NCBI GenBank assembly: GCA_965278965.1 | Contig: OZ257127.1 | Span: 1,736,001-1,800,000, forward strand | DNA from: UBA10649 sp965278965 | Lineage (GTDB): Bacteria > Actinomycetota > Actinomycetes > S36-B12 | Length of the DNA: 64,000 nt | Direction of reading: 5' to 3' | Shown here: positions 44,749 to 53,010 of the stretch, in pieces | Layout of the letters: every line of letters begins with the position of its first letter | How positions within the stretch are numbered: the stretch's first letter is position 1 | Notes under the pieces: generated by a model | The model's database searches: none | The model's input: the letters and a program-made list of their open reading frames with translations, nothing else | Told to the model about the DNA's origin: nothing | Translations under genes and position numbers: made by a program

Positions 44749-45540
44749 GTGAGCGTCCCTGACCGGCGGCCCGAGCGCGGAGACCTCGGCCCCGTCACGC
44801 GCTCGTGGGTGAAGGCGATGGGTTGGCGTTCGGTCAACCTGCACACGCACATCTCGCTGGTCAACCGCTACGTCTACGTCGAGGTGCCCAAGGCTGGCTG
44901 CGGCACGATGAAGGCGACCCTCGGTGGTCTCGAGGCGGCGCGCATGGGTCCGGCGATGGTCGCGCGCGTGCAGGACAACCCGCACGACCGCCTGGCGGCC
45001 ACGCCGTTCGTCAAGCCGTTCCAGCTCCCCGCCGACCTGCTCGAGGACGTGCTCACCTCACCGACGTACCGCCGCTTCACGGTCGTCCGTGAACCCGCCG
45101 CTCGGGTCCTGTCCGGGTTCATCGAGAAGATCGGTCAGGGCCTGAAGCAGAGCACCCCGGTCGTCGATGCGATCCGGGAGTCGAGCGGTCACGCCCTCGA
45201 CCCCGCCGACATCACGCTCGCGCAGTTCCTCGACGTCGTCGGCGCACAGGACTCCCGCGACCAGGACCCGCACTGGCGCCGCGAGGCCGACCACCTCGGG
45301 CTGGGCGTCGTCCCGTACGACGCCGTCATCCACCTGGAGGAGCTCGACGTGTCGTGGGCGCGGGTGGCCGAGCTGACGGGGATCACCGGCCTGCAGGAGC
45401 AGTTCTACTGCCGCAACTCCACCGGCGCGCGGGCCCGCATGGCCGACTACTACACCCCGGAGCTGCTCGACCGCGTCGGGGAGATCTACGCGCGTGACTA
45501 CGAGGCCCTGGACTACGACCACCCCGTCCTCCCGGCGTAG
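44749..45540 (+). CDS. sulfotransferase family 2 protein
   Basis: This 263-aa protein resembles carbohydrate/lipid sulfotransferases using PAPS. The 5'-phosphosulfate loop is YVEVPKAGCGTMKATL (about 43-58) and the 3'-phosphate motif is FTVVREPAARVLSGF. The later EQFYCRNSTG and C-terminal YARDYEALDY are also family-like. The acceptor is unknown. It begins at GTG and runs into a methyltransferase gene 10 bp downstream, suggesting joint modification of a glycan or lipid. Confidence 0.78.
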   Translation: MSVPDRRPERGDLGPVTRSWVKAMGWRSVNLHTHISLVNRYVYVEVPKAGCGTMKATLGGLEAARMGPAMVARVQDNPHDRLAATPFVKPFQLPADLLEDVLTSPTYRRFTVVREPAARVLSGFIEKIGQGLKQSTPVVDAIRESSGHALDPADITLAQFLDVVGAQDSRDQDPHWRREADHLGLGVVPYDAVIHLEELDVSWARVAELTGITGLQEQFYCRNSTGARARMADYYTPELLDRVGEIYARDYEALDYDHPVLPA

Positions 45541-45550
45541 CGTCGACCCC

Positions 45551-46165
45551 GTGGGAACGCCGCCTCGCTGGTTCACGGACACCAAGGCCGGCCACTCCGC
45601 CTGGTACATCGAACGCTTCCGCACGATGGCGGCTGACGGCGTCGACCTGGTGGGAGAGGCCCGGCTCGTCGACGCGATGCTCCCCCGCGGCTCGCGGGTC
45701 CTCGACGCCGGCTGCGGTCCCGGCCGGATCGGCGCGTACCTGCACGGCGTCGGCCATACCGTCGTCGGCGTCGACGTCGATGCCGACCTCATTGCGGCGG
45801 CCGAGCACGACCACCCCGGTCCCCGATGGCTGGTCGCCGACCTTGCCGACCTCGACCTGCCGGCAACCGGAGATCCCGAGCCCTTCGACGCCGCGGTCCT
45901 CGCCGGCAACGTCCTGGCGTTCGTGGCACCCGACACCGAGACGCGGGTGCTCAGCAGCATCCGGGCCCACCTGTGCGCCGATGCGTTCGCCGTCGTCGGC
46001 TTCCACACCGAGCGCTACGAGCTCGCCGCGTTCGACGAGCACGCCGCCGCCGCGGGGTTCGACTTGGAGCACCGCTTCGCCACCTGGGACCTGCGGCCGT
46101 GGCGGAGCGACGCCGACTTCGCGGTCAGCGTCTTGCGCGTCCCGGTGGACGTCCCGCCGGCATGA
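45551..46165 (+). CDS. class I SAM-dependent methyltransferase
   Basis: This 204-aa methyltransferase has motif I VLDAGCGPGRIGAYL, the acidic ribose-binding segment VVGVDVDADLI and motif IV AAVLAGNVLAFV. The substrate is unknown. The GTG at 45551 gives MGTPPRWFTDTKAGHSAWYI, just after the sulfotransferase stop; longer readings overlap that gene. Its stop overlaps the AlkZ-like gene start (ATGA). Confidence 0.85.
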   Translation: MGTPPRWFTDTKAGHSAWYIERFRTMAADGVDLVGEARLVDAMLPRGSRVLDAGCGPGRIGAYLHGVGHTVVGVDVDADLIAAAEHDHPGPRWLVADLADLDLPATGDPEPFDAAVLAGNVLAFVAPDTETRVLSSIRAHLCADAFAVVGFHTERYELAAFDEHAAAAGFDLEHRFATWDLRPWRSDADFAVSVLRVPVDVPPA

Positions 46166-47280
46166 CGGCCTCGGCCGCACCCGTGCAGGTGCGTCGCGCC
46201 CGCATGATCAGCCTGCTGCTGGCAGCCCCCGAGACCCGGACCCCGACGGAGGTCGCGCGCTGGTTCGGCGCGATGCAGGCCCAGGACGTGGCCAGCGGGC
46301 ACTGGTCCCTCGGGGTCCGGTGCCCGGGATCGACGGAGACGGACGTCCTCGCGGCGTTCGAGCGCGGCGACATCGTGCGGACCTGGCCGATGCGCGGCAC
46401 CATCCACGTGGTCCCCGCGACGGACGTCCGCTGGCTGCTCGGCCTGACCGGTGTTCGGGCGCTGTCGTCGTCGGAGCGTCGCCGGGAGCAGCTGGGCCTG
46501 AGCCTCGCCGATGTCGAGCGCGCCGCCACTGCGCTCGATGGCGCGCTCGCAGGTCGTCGGGTGCTCACAAGGGCGCAGGCCCTAGCGGTCATCGGTGACG
46601 AGGGCGTGGACACCGGCGGCCAGCGCGGTTACCACCTGCTCTGGTTCGCCGCCCAGACCGGAGTCATCTGCATCGGGCCGCAGCGCGGCACCGACCAGAC
46701 GTTCGTGCGCCTGGACGACTGGGCACCGGACCAGCGTTCGCTCCCCCGCGCCGAGGCCCTGGCCGAGCTGCTGCACCGCTACGTGCGCGGCCACGGACCG
46801 GTGTCGCTGCGGGACTTCGCCGGCTGGACCGGCCTCACCCTGGGCGACGCTCGCTCCGCCGCAGCGGACAACGCCGGACGCCTCGTGCCTCTGGACGAGG
46901 GCAGCGAGGCGCTGTGGGTCACGACCGAGCTGGCGGATCTCATGCGGGCCGGCGCGCTGCCTGAGCCCGGGCTCGTGGCCCTGCCCGGGTTCGACGAGCT
47001 CGTCTTGGGCTACAAGGACCGAACGCTGCAGATCCCCGCTGGCGCGATGGATGCTGTCGTTCCCGGCGGCAACGGGATGTTCCGGTCGACGCTCGTCGTC
47101 GAGGGCGTCGTCGCCGCGACCTGGACCCGGACGATCCGCGCGGCCCGGGTGGACGTCGTGGTCCACCCGCTGCGCGCGCTGACGGCCCAGGAGGACGCGG
47201 CCGCCCGCTCGGCACTCGAGGCCTACGCTGCCTTTCTCGGTCGCGCCGCGGCCGTTCGCATCGGGGCGGAGGCCGCATGA
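46162..47280 (+). CDS. winged-helix AlkZ-like DNA glycosylase family protein
   Basis: This 372-aa protein is of the HTH_42/YcaQ-AlkZ superfamily, with tandem winged helices. AlkZ members unhook DNA crosslinks using a Q-x-Q motif; here MQAQDVASGHWSLG gives Q39-A-Q41. Other family blocks are RGDIVRTWPMRGTIHVV, RPLRDFAGW-like SLRDFAGWTGLT and LVALPGFDELVLGYKDR. It could repair alkylation or crosslink damage, including from a natural product. Catalytic activity is inferred. It overlaps both neighbours by four bases. Confidence 0.78.
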   Translation: MTASAAPVQVRRARMISLLLAAPETRTPTEVARWFGAMQAQDVASGHWSLGVRCPGSTETDVLAAFERGDIVRTWPMRGTIHVVPATDVRWLLGLTGVRALSSSERRREQLGLSLADVERAATALDGALAGRRVLTRAQALAVIGDEGVDTGGQRGYHLLWFAAQTGVICIGPQRGTDQTFVRLDDWAPDQRSLPRAEALAELLHRYVRGHGPVSLRDFAGWTGLTLGDARSAAADNAGRLVPLDEGSEALWVTTELADLMRAGALPEPGLVALPGFDELVLGYKDRTLQIPAGAMDAVVPGGNGMFRSTLVVEGVVAATWTRTIRAARVDVVVHPLRALTAQEDAAARSALEAYAAFLGRAAAVRIGAEAA

Positions 47281-47654
47281 CCGATGGGCCGCGGACCGGC
47301 GTTGTGCCGATCGTCCCCTGCGCCGACCTCGACGCCGCGCAGCGCTGGTGGGCTCGGCTCGGCTTCGGAATCGAGGACGGCCACGACTTCGGCGACTACC
47401 GGATCCTCGGCGACGGCTGCGGCGGGTGGGTCCACCTCACGACGCCGCCCCCGGGGTGGCTCGTGCCCGGGCACAACCCGTTCGGGGTGTACATCTTCAC
47501 GGCGCGGGTCGAGGAGCTCGCGGTCCTGCTGCGCGAGGAGATCCTCGAGGCTGCGAAGACCGCCGAGGACAAGCCCTGGGGGACGCGCGAGTTCGCGGTC
47601 AACGGTCCGGACGACCTCCTGGTGCGCATCGGCTGGCCGACCGACCAGCTCTGA
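47277..47654 (+). CDS. VOC-family (bleomycin-resistance-like) protein
   Basis: This 125-aa protein has the VOC pattern IVPCADLDAAQRWWARLGFG, GGWVHLTTPP and a terminal FAVNGPDDLLVRIGW, resembling small drug-binding or glyoxalase-like proteins. The DPDG of active lyases is replaced by GPDDLL, so it may be a binding protein. It overlaps the AlkZ-like gene (ATGA), closing a four-gene run. Confidence 0.78.
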   Translation: MTDGPRTGVVPIVPCADLDAAQRWWARLGFGIEDGHDFGDYRILGDGCGGWVHLTTPPPGWLVPGHNPFGVYIFTARVEELAVLLREEILEAAKTAEDKPWGTREFAVNGPDDLLVRIGWPTDQL

Positions 47655-47663
47655 CCGCCGAGA

Positions 47664-47720
47664 CGCCTTGAATGGTCGCTAAGAACGGACAAATCGCCCG
47701 CATAGCGACCATTCAAGGCG
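47664..47720. repeat. 57-bp perfect inverted repeat
   Basis: The arms 47664-47681 (CGCCTTGAATGGTCGCTA) and 47703-47720 are exact complements with a 21-base AT-richer loop. It starts 9 bp after the VOC stop and ends 58 bp before the glycoside hydrolase start. It is terminator-like but longer-armed than needed and lacks a T-run. Confidence 0.9.
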
Positions 47721-47778
47721 CGTCGGCAGTGGCGGCGATGCACGGGTGCGCTGTCTGGTCCGCTGCTAGCGTCCGTTC

Positions 47779-49890
47779 ATGGGGGACCGCGCACGACGAC
47801 TCAGCGTGGCCTTCGCCGCGTTGCTCGCGATCGTCGCCGGTGGAATGGCGGAGCAGCCCGCCAATGCGACCACCCTCACGGCGAAACTCGTTCCGCAAGT
47901 GACGCTGCGCATCTCGACGACCCCCGCGACCGGACTCGCCGGGACACCGGTCGTCCTGCGGGCGAGCGGCGGATCAGGCAAGGGGGCCGTGACGTTCGCC
48001 GTGACCGGCACCGGATGCTCGGTGCGAGCGAACGTGCTCACCGCGAACCGGCCCACCAGGTGCTCGGTCATCGCGAGGAAGGCGGGGTCGGGCCGCTACC
48101 GAGCCGCACGTTCCGCCCCCGTCGTGTTCGTGATCTCCGGTGCGCCGCAGTCGGCATTGACCATCGCGAGCCCCTCGACCTCAGGGGCCGCCGGAACCCC
48201 GATCGCTCTGACGACGACCGGTGGCTCTGGCACGGGACTTGTCTCGTACGCGGCGACCGGCACTGGGTGCTCGGTCTCCGGTGACCAGCTCGCCGCGGAT
48301 CGTGCCGCGAACTGTGTCGTCGTCGCGACGAAGGCGGCCTCGGGGATCTACCGCGAGGCGCAGTCCCCACCGGTGACGTTCTCCTTCGCCGGCCCGCCGC
48401 CGGTCGTGCCGCCGCCGTTGACGCCGCCACCCGGTGGAGGCAGCTCCGGCGGAGGGGGCGGCAGCAGCGGTGGCGGGAGCGGTGGCTCGCTTCCCCAGGC
48501 GACCTTGCTCATCTCAACCACCCCGACGTCGGGATTCGCGGGTACGCCGATCACCTTGACCACCACGGGCGGCTCCGGTGCCGGCCCCGTGACGTTCGCC
48601 GCCACCGGCGCCGGGTGCGCGGTCTCCGGCAGCCAGCTGTCCGCGTCCCAGCCGACGACGTGCACGGTCGTTGCGACGAAGGCAGCCTCCGGCTCGTACC
48701 TGAGCGCGTCGTCGGCCGCGGTGGAGTTCACCTTCGCCGCGGGCGGTGTCGCTGTGTCGGTGGACCTGTTCGGCATCCACATCGACCCGGCACTCAACGG
48801 TCAGACGACGCTTGCTCCAGCCGTCGTCCGGCTGTGGGACCTGCACGTCGCGTGGCCCGACGTCAACCCGTCGGAGAGCGTGTTCACCTGGACGGAGCTA
48901 GACCGTCGGGTCGCCGAGGTCGAGGCGCTGGGCGCGCGCCCGTTGCTCGTGCTGGGCCTCACGCCGCCCTGGGCCGCATCGGGTACCGCTGCTGTTCCCG
49001 GGTACGGCGCCGGCTCGGCCACAGCTCCGGGCGACATGTCGACGTACAGCGACTACGTGACCGCGGTGGCGGCGCGGTACAAGGGTCGGATCGCCGGCTA
49101 CGAGACGTGGAACGAGGCCAACCTCGCCACGTACTGGACGGGGACGCCGGCACAGATGGCCGAGCTCACCCAGCGGGCGAAGGATGCGGTCATCGCGGCG
49201 GATCCGGCGGCGCGCGTGTTCGCCGCGTCGACGACGTTGCGGCTGTCGGGCTCGCTGACCTCCTTCACCCAGCCGTACTACACGGCGCTGAAGGACCGCG
49301 GGTGGCCGATCGACGGCTTCACGTTCCACTCGTACCCTTCGGGCACGGGGACCCCCGTCGACCGGTACGCGCTCATCCAGAAGTGGAAGACGCTGCTCGC
49401 CGACGTGGCTGGGACCACGGCCGAGTCGCTAGGCAAGATCGTCCTGGACACTGAGGTGAACTACGGGCTCGCGGGGCCGGGGTCGACACCGGGGACGGAC
49501 TTCGACGACGCGACGGGGGCGGCGTTCCTCGCGCGCACGTACATCGACTCCGTGCGGCTCGGGGTCAGCAGCACGGTCTGGTACATCTGGATGGGCGCGT
49601 TCTATGACGTCGTGGGCGTCCAGATGAACAGCACGACCGTGGCGGTCAACGGCGCCTTCGCGGTGATGAAGTCGTGGCTCGACGGCAGCACATTCCGCGG
49701 GTGCACGACGACGGGCACGGTGACCGAGTGCCGACTCGCCAAGGCCGGCGCGCCCTTCACGCTCGCGTTCGCCGACGCGCCCGGGACGCCCTACTCCAAT
49801 GGGTCCGGGACGGCGACCTTCATCGACGGCACGTCCGCCGCCGGCGCCAGCGTCACGAGCCTGGGCGTCGCCCCCGTCAGGTTCTCGTAA
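47779..49890 (+). CDS. secreted multidomain glycoside hydrolase
   Basis: This 703-aa exported protein has a signal peptide (about 1-30). Two Ig-like repeats (about 40-120 and 124-205) are followed by a Pro/Gly/Ser linker and a third repeat (about 240-320). Each repeat carries AGTP and GGSG motifs and a cysteine pair 15 residues apart (C80/C95, C164/C179, C280/C295). The catalytic domain (about 325-620) is a clan-A TIM barrel with acid/base E446 in ETWNEANL and nucleophile E559 in ILDTEVNYG, resembling GH39-type or cellulase-like enzymes. A C-terminal beta domain follows. The substrate is unknown. Confidence 0.8.
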   Translation: MGDRARRLSVAFAALLAIVAGGMAEQPANATTLTAKLVPQVTLRISTTPATGLAGTPVVLRASGGSGKGAVTFAVTGTGCSVRANVLTANRPTRCSVIARKAGSGRYRAARSAPVVFVISGAPQSALTIASPSTSGAAGTPIALTTTGGSGTGLVSYAATGTGCSVSGDQLAADRAANCVVVATKAASGIYREAQSPPVTFSFAGPPPVVPPPLTPPPGGGSSGGGGGSSGGGSGGSLPQATLLISTTPTSGFAGTPITLTTTGGSGAGPVTFAATGAGCAVSGSQLSASQPTTCTVVATKAASGSYLSASSAAVEFTFAAGGVAVSVDLFGIHIDPALNGQTTLAPAVVRLWDLHVAWPDVNPSESVFTWTELDRRVAEVEALGARPLLVLGLTPPWAASGTAAVPGYGAGSATAPGDMSTYSDYVTAVAARYKGRIAGYETWNEANLATYWTGTPAQMAELTQRAKDAVIAADPAARVFAASTTLRLSGSLTSFTQPYYTALKDRGWPIDGFTFHSYPSGTGTPVDRYALIQKWKTLLADVAGTTAESLGKIVLDTEVNYGLAGPGSTPGTDFDDATGAAFLARTYIDSVRLGVSSTVWYIWMGAFYDVVGVQMNSTTVAVNGAFAVMKSWLDGSTFRGCTTTGTVTECRLAKAGAPFTLAFADAPGTPYSNGSGTATFIDGTSAAGASVTSLGVAPVRFS

Positions 49891-49930
49891 CAGGAACCGG
49901 CGAGACTGCCGCTCGCGCGCGGTGACGTCG

Positions 49931-50968
49931 CTAGGCGCGGGCGACGAGGAGCTCGGCGATCTGAACGGCGTTGAGGGCCGCACCCTTGCGCAGGTTGTCG
50001 TTGCTGACGAACAGGGCCAGCCCACGCCCGTCGGCCACGCTGGCGTCCTGACGGATCCGCCCCACGAACGACGGGTCCGCTCCGGCCGCCTGCAGCGGAG
50101 TCGGCACGTCGCTGAGTTCCACCCCGGCCGCCTGCGCCAGTAGCGCCGTCGCGCGCTCCGGCGACAGCGGGCGCTCGAACTCCGCGTTGATCGACAGCGA
50201 GTGACCGCTGAACACCGGCACCCGCACGCACGTGCCCGACACCAGCAGATCCGGGATGCCGAGGATCTTGCGGCTCTCGTTGCGGAGCTTCTGCTCCTCG
50301 TCGGTCTCCAGCGACCCGTCGTCGACGATGCTGCCGGCCAGCGGCACGACATCGAACGCGATCGTCCGCAGGTACTTCTTCGGCGCCGGGAAGTCGACGG
50401 CCGAGCCGTCGTGGGTCAGCGCGGCGATGTCCTGGTCGACGGCCGCCCGCACCTGCGTCTCGAGCTCCTCGACGCCCGTGAGACCGCTGCCCGAAACTGC
50501 CTGGTACGTGCTGACGACGAGCCGACGCAGGCCGGCTTCGGCATGCAACGGCGCGAGCACCGGCATCGCGGCCATCGTCGTGCAGTTCGGGTTCGCGATG
50601 ATCCCCTTGCGGGCGTCGTCGATGGCCTGCGGGTTCACCTCGCTGACGACCAGAGGGACGTCGGGGTCCATGCGCCACGCCGACGAGTTGTCGATGACGA
50701 CGGCGCCGGCCGCGGCGTAGACCGGGGCGAGGGCCTTCGACGTCGAGCCGCCGGCCGAGAACAGCGCGATGTCGATCCCGGACAGGTCGGCCTCGGCCGC
50801 ATCCTCCACGACGATCTCGGTGCCCCGCCACGGCAGCGTCGTGCCGGCGGACCGGGCAGACGCCAGGAACCGGATGCGGTCCGCCGGGAAGTTGCGCTCG
50901 TCGAGCAGGCGCCGCATGACGCCGCCGACCTGCCCCGTTGCGCCGACGACGGCGACGACCCGGCTCAT
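49931..50968 (-). CDS. asd: aspartate-semialdehyde dehydrogenase
   Basis: This 345-aa enzyme converts beta-aspartyl phosphate to aspartate semialdehyde with NADPH, supplying lysine, diaminopimelate, threonine and methionine. It has the NADP loop GATGQVGGVM (9-18) and catalytic C129 in NPNCTTM, with later GHSLSINAEF containing the active-site histidine. Its start overlaps the lysC stop (ATGA), the classical actinobacterial lysC-asd operon. Confidence 0.96.
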   Translation of the reverse strand: MSRVVAVVGATGQVGGVMRRLLDERNFPADRIRFLASARSAGTTLPWRGTEIVVEDAAEADLSGIDIALFSAGGSTSKALAPVYAAAGAVVIDNSSAWRMDPDVPLVVSEVNPQAIDDARKGIIANPNCTTMAAMPVLAPLHAEAGLRRLVVSTYQAVSGSGLTGVEELETQVRAAVDQDIAALTHDGSAVDFPAPKKYLRTIAFDVVPLAGSIVDDGSLETDEEQKLRNESRKILGIPDLLVSGTCVRVPVFSGHSLSINAEFERPLSPERATALLAQAAGVELSDVPTPLQAAGADPSFVGRIRQDASVADGRGLALFVSNDNLRKGAALNAVQIAELLVARA

Positions 50969-51483
50969 CGTCCCGTCCCCCCGTACACGACCGCCTCGCC
51001 GTCCGCATCGAGGCCGAACGCCGTGTGCAGCGCCTGGACCGCGCGGGTCGCGTCGTCGACGCGGGTGACGATCGAGATGCGGATCTCCGACGTCGAGATC
51101 ATCTCGACGTTGATGCTGGAGTCGGCGAGCGCCTTGAAGAACGTCGCCGAGACTCCCGGGTGCGAGCGCATGCCCGCGCCGACGAGCGAGACCTTCGCGA
51201 TCTGGTCATCGACGCGCAGCGACTCGAAGCCGATCGAGTCGCGCTCAGCGTCGAGGGCCTTCATCGCCGCCGCGGCGCTGCCCTGGGGGCAGGTGAATGT
51301 GACGTCGGTCCGTCCGGTCGAGGCCGCGGACACGTTCTGCACGATCATGTCGATGTTGATGCCCGCGCCTGCGAGCGCCTGGAAGATCGCGGCCGCCTCG
51401 CCCGGCTTGTCGGGCACGCCGACGACGGTGATCTTCGCGTCGTTCACGTCGGCGGCGACGCCGGAGATGATCGGCTGTTCCAT
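50965..51483 (-). CDS. lysC: nested aspartate kinase beta subunit
   Basis: An in-frame ATG within lysC, preceded by GAAGGA with correct spacing, would produce a 172-aa protein starting MEQPIISGVAADVNDAK, consisting of the regulatory ACT domains. In alpha2beta2 aspartokinases of this type the beta chain is made this way. Translation from this start is inferred. Confidence 0.75.
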   Translation of the reverse strand: MEQPIISGVAADVNDAKITVVGVPDKPGEAAAIFQALAGAGINIDMIVQNVSAASTGRTDVTFTCPQGSAAAAMKALDAERDSIGFESLRVDDQIAKVSLVGAGMRSHPGVSATFFKALADSSINVEMISTSEIRISIVTRVDDATRAVQALHTAFGLDADGEAVVYGGTGR

Positions 51484-52251
51484 TGCGGTTCCTTCGGCGA
51501 TGACGGCCGCGAGGGCCTCGGGCGACAGGACGAGCGTGCCGGTGTGCTGCGAGAACGACGACCGGACGTGGATGGGCAGGTCGAAGCGGCGCGCGTACTC
51601 GACACAGCGCAGGTGCAGGACCTTCGCCCCGACGGCGGCCAGCTCGAGCATCTCCTCGTACGTGATGTACGGGACCTTCCGCGCCGCCGGCACGACGCGC
51701 GGGTCAGCACTGAACACGCCGTCGACGTCCGTGTAGATCTCGCACACCTCGGCGTCGAGCGCCGCCGCGAGGGCGACGGCCGTCGTGTCGGAGCCGCCGC
51801 GGCCGAGGGTCGTGACGTCCTTGGTGTCCTGGGCCACTCCCTGGAACCCGGCGACGATCGGAATCGCACCCTCGGCGATCGCCTGCTGGATGCGCCCGGG
51901 CGTGACGTCGATGATTCGCGCGGCGCCGTGCTTGGAGTCGGTGATGAGCCCGGCCTGCGAGCCGGTGTACGACCGGGCCTCGGCGCCGAGGTCGGAGATC
52001 GCCATTGCGAGCAGGGCCATCGAGATGCGCTCGCCGGCGGTGAGCAGCATGTCCAGCTCGCGGGCCGGCGGCAGCGGGGAGACCTGCTCGGCGAGGTCGA
52101 GGAGCTCGTCGGTGGTGTCCCCCATGGCGGAGACCACGACGACGACGTCGTGGCCGGCCTTCTTGGTGTCGACGATCCGTCGGGCGACACGCTTCACGCT
52201 GGCGGCGTCAGCGACGCTCGAGCCACCGTACTTCTGCACGATCAGGGACAC
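50965..52251 (-). CDS. lysC: aspartate kinase
   Basis: This 428-aa aspartokinase has the kinase domain opening LIVQKYGGSSVADAASVKRV, FQGVAQDTKDVTTLGRGGSD and two C-terminal ACT domains for lysine/threonine feedback. The GTG at 52251 matches family N-termini. A longer in-frame ATG at 52308 is unlikely. A nested start at 51483 gives the separate beta subunit, as in corynebacteria and Bacillus. Confidence 0.95.
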   Translation of the reverse strand: MSLIVQKYGGSSVADAASVKRVARRIVDTKKAGHDVVVVVSAMGDTTDELLDLAEQVSPLPPARELDMLLTAGERISMALLAMAISDLGAEARSYTGSQAGLITDSKHGAARIIDVTPGRIQQAIAEGAIPIVAGFQGVAQDTKDVTTLGRGGSDTTAVALAAALDAEVCEIYTDVDGVFSADPRVVPAARKVPYITYEEMLELAAVGAKVLHLRCVEYARRFDLPIHVRSSFSQHTGTLVLSPEALAAVIAEGTAMEQPIISGVAADVNDAKITVVGVPDKPGEAAAIFQALAGAGINIDMIVQNVSAASTGRTDVTFTCPQGSAAAAMKALDAERDSIGFESLRVDDQIAKVSLVGAGMRSHPGVSATFFKALADSSINVEMISTSEIRISIVTRVDDATRAVQALHTAFGLDADGEAVVYGGTGR

Positions 52252-52372
52252 GACGAGGCAGTCTACCCGTTGCCGTGCAAGCGGTTTCTCAGTGGTCGGA
52301 GCGACCATCGGCCAGCAGCGCGGGCGCAGTTGTGGGACAGGCGGGCGACTCGCGGGACTCGGTGGCGTCCAG

Positions 52373-52400
52373 CCGCCCGCCGGTCCCGCAAAGCGGGAGA
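52373..52400. repeat. dispersed GTCCCGC palindrome, copy 3
   Basis: CCGCCCGCCGGTCCCGCAAA followed by GCGGGAGA matches 10007-10034 except for a few bases, and includes a TCCCGC-AAA-GCGGGA hairpin. It lies in the 162-bp gap between lysC and recR (52252-52413), where it may terminate recR transcription. Confidence 0.85.
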
Positions 52401-52413
52401 AGCGGGGGTGAGG

Positions 52414-53010
52414 TCAGGTGAGGGTGCGGCGGCCCTCGAAGGCCCGGCCGAGCGTGACCTCGTCCGCGTACTCGAGGTCGCCGCCGACAGGCAGGCCGCT
52501 GGCCAGTCGTGTCACCTTGATCCCGAGCGGACCGATCAGCCGGGCCAGGTACGTGGCCGTGGCCTCACCCTCGAGGTTCGGATCGGTGGCGAGGATGACC
52601 TCGGTGATCTGCCCGTCGGACAGCCGGGCGACGAGCTCACGAATGCGCAGGTCGTCCGGCCCGATGCCGTCGATTGGGGAGATCGCCCCGCCGAGGACGT
52701 GGTACCGACCACGGAACTCGCGGGTCTTCTCGATCGCGACGACGTCCTTGGGCTCCTCGACGACGCACAGGACCGACAGGTCGCGCCGCGGGTCGCGGCA
52801 GATCCGGCACTGGTCCTCTTCGGCGACGTTGCCGCAGATCAAGCAGAAGCGGACCTTCTCCTTGACCTCGCGGAGCACCGCGGCCAGCCGGAGGACGTCC
52901 TCCGGCTCGGCGGCGAGCACGTGGAACGCGATCCGCTGCGCGCTCTTCGGCCCGACGCCGGGCAGCCGGCCGAGCTCGTCGATCAGGTCCTGGACGATCC
53001 CCTCGTACAT
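52414..53010 (-). CDS. recR: recombination mediator RecR
   Basis: This 198-aa RecR assists RecF/RecO in loading RecA at gaps. It has the N-terminal HhH LGRLPGVGPKSAQRIAFH, a C4 zinc finger (C56, C59, C68, C71), a Toprim domain (LCVVEEPKDVVAIE) and a C-terminal Walker-like EVTLGRAFEGRR. It overlaps the dnaX stop (ATGA). The ybaB gene usually beside recR is absent. Confidence 0.96.
   Translation of the reverse strand: MYEGIVQDLIDELGRLPGVGPKSAQRIAFHVLAAEPEDVLRLAAVLREVKEKVRFCLICGNVAEEDQCRICRDPRRDLSVLCVVEEPKDVVAIEKTREFRGRYHVLGGAISPIDGIGPDDLRIRELVARLSDGQITEVILATDPNLEGEATATYLARLIGPLGIKVTRLASGLPVGGDLEYADEVTLGRAFEGRRTLT

Noticed and set aside
47664..47720. Insertion-sequence ends
   Set aside because: The inverted repeat encloses only 21 bases and no transposase is nearby.
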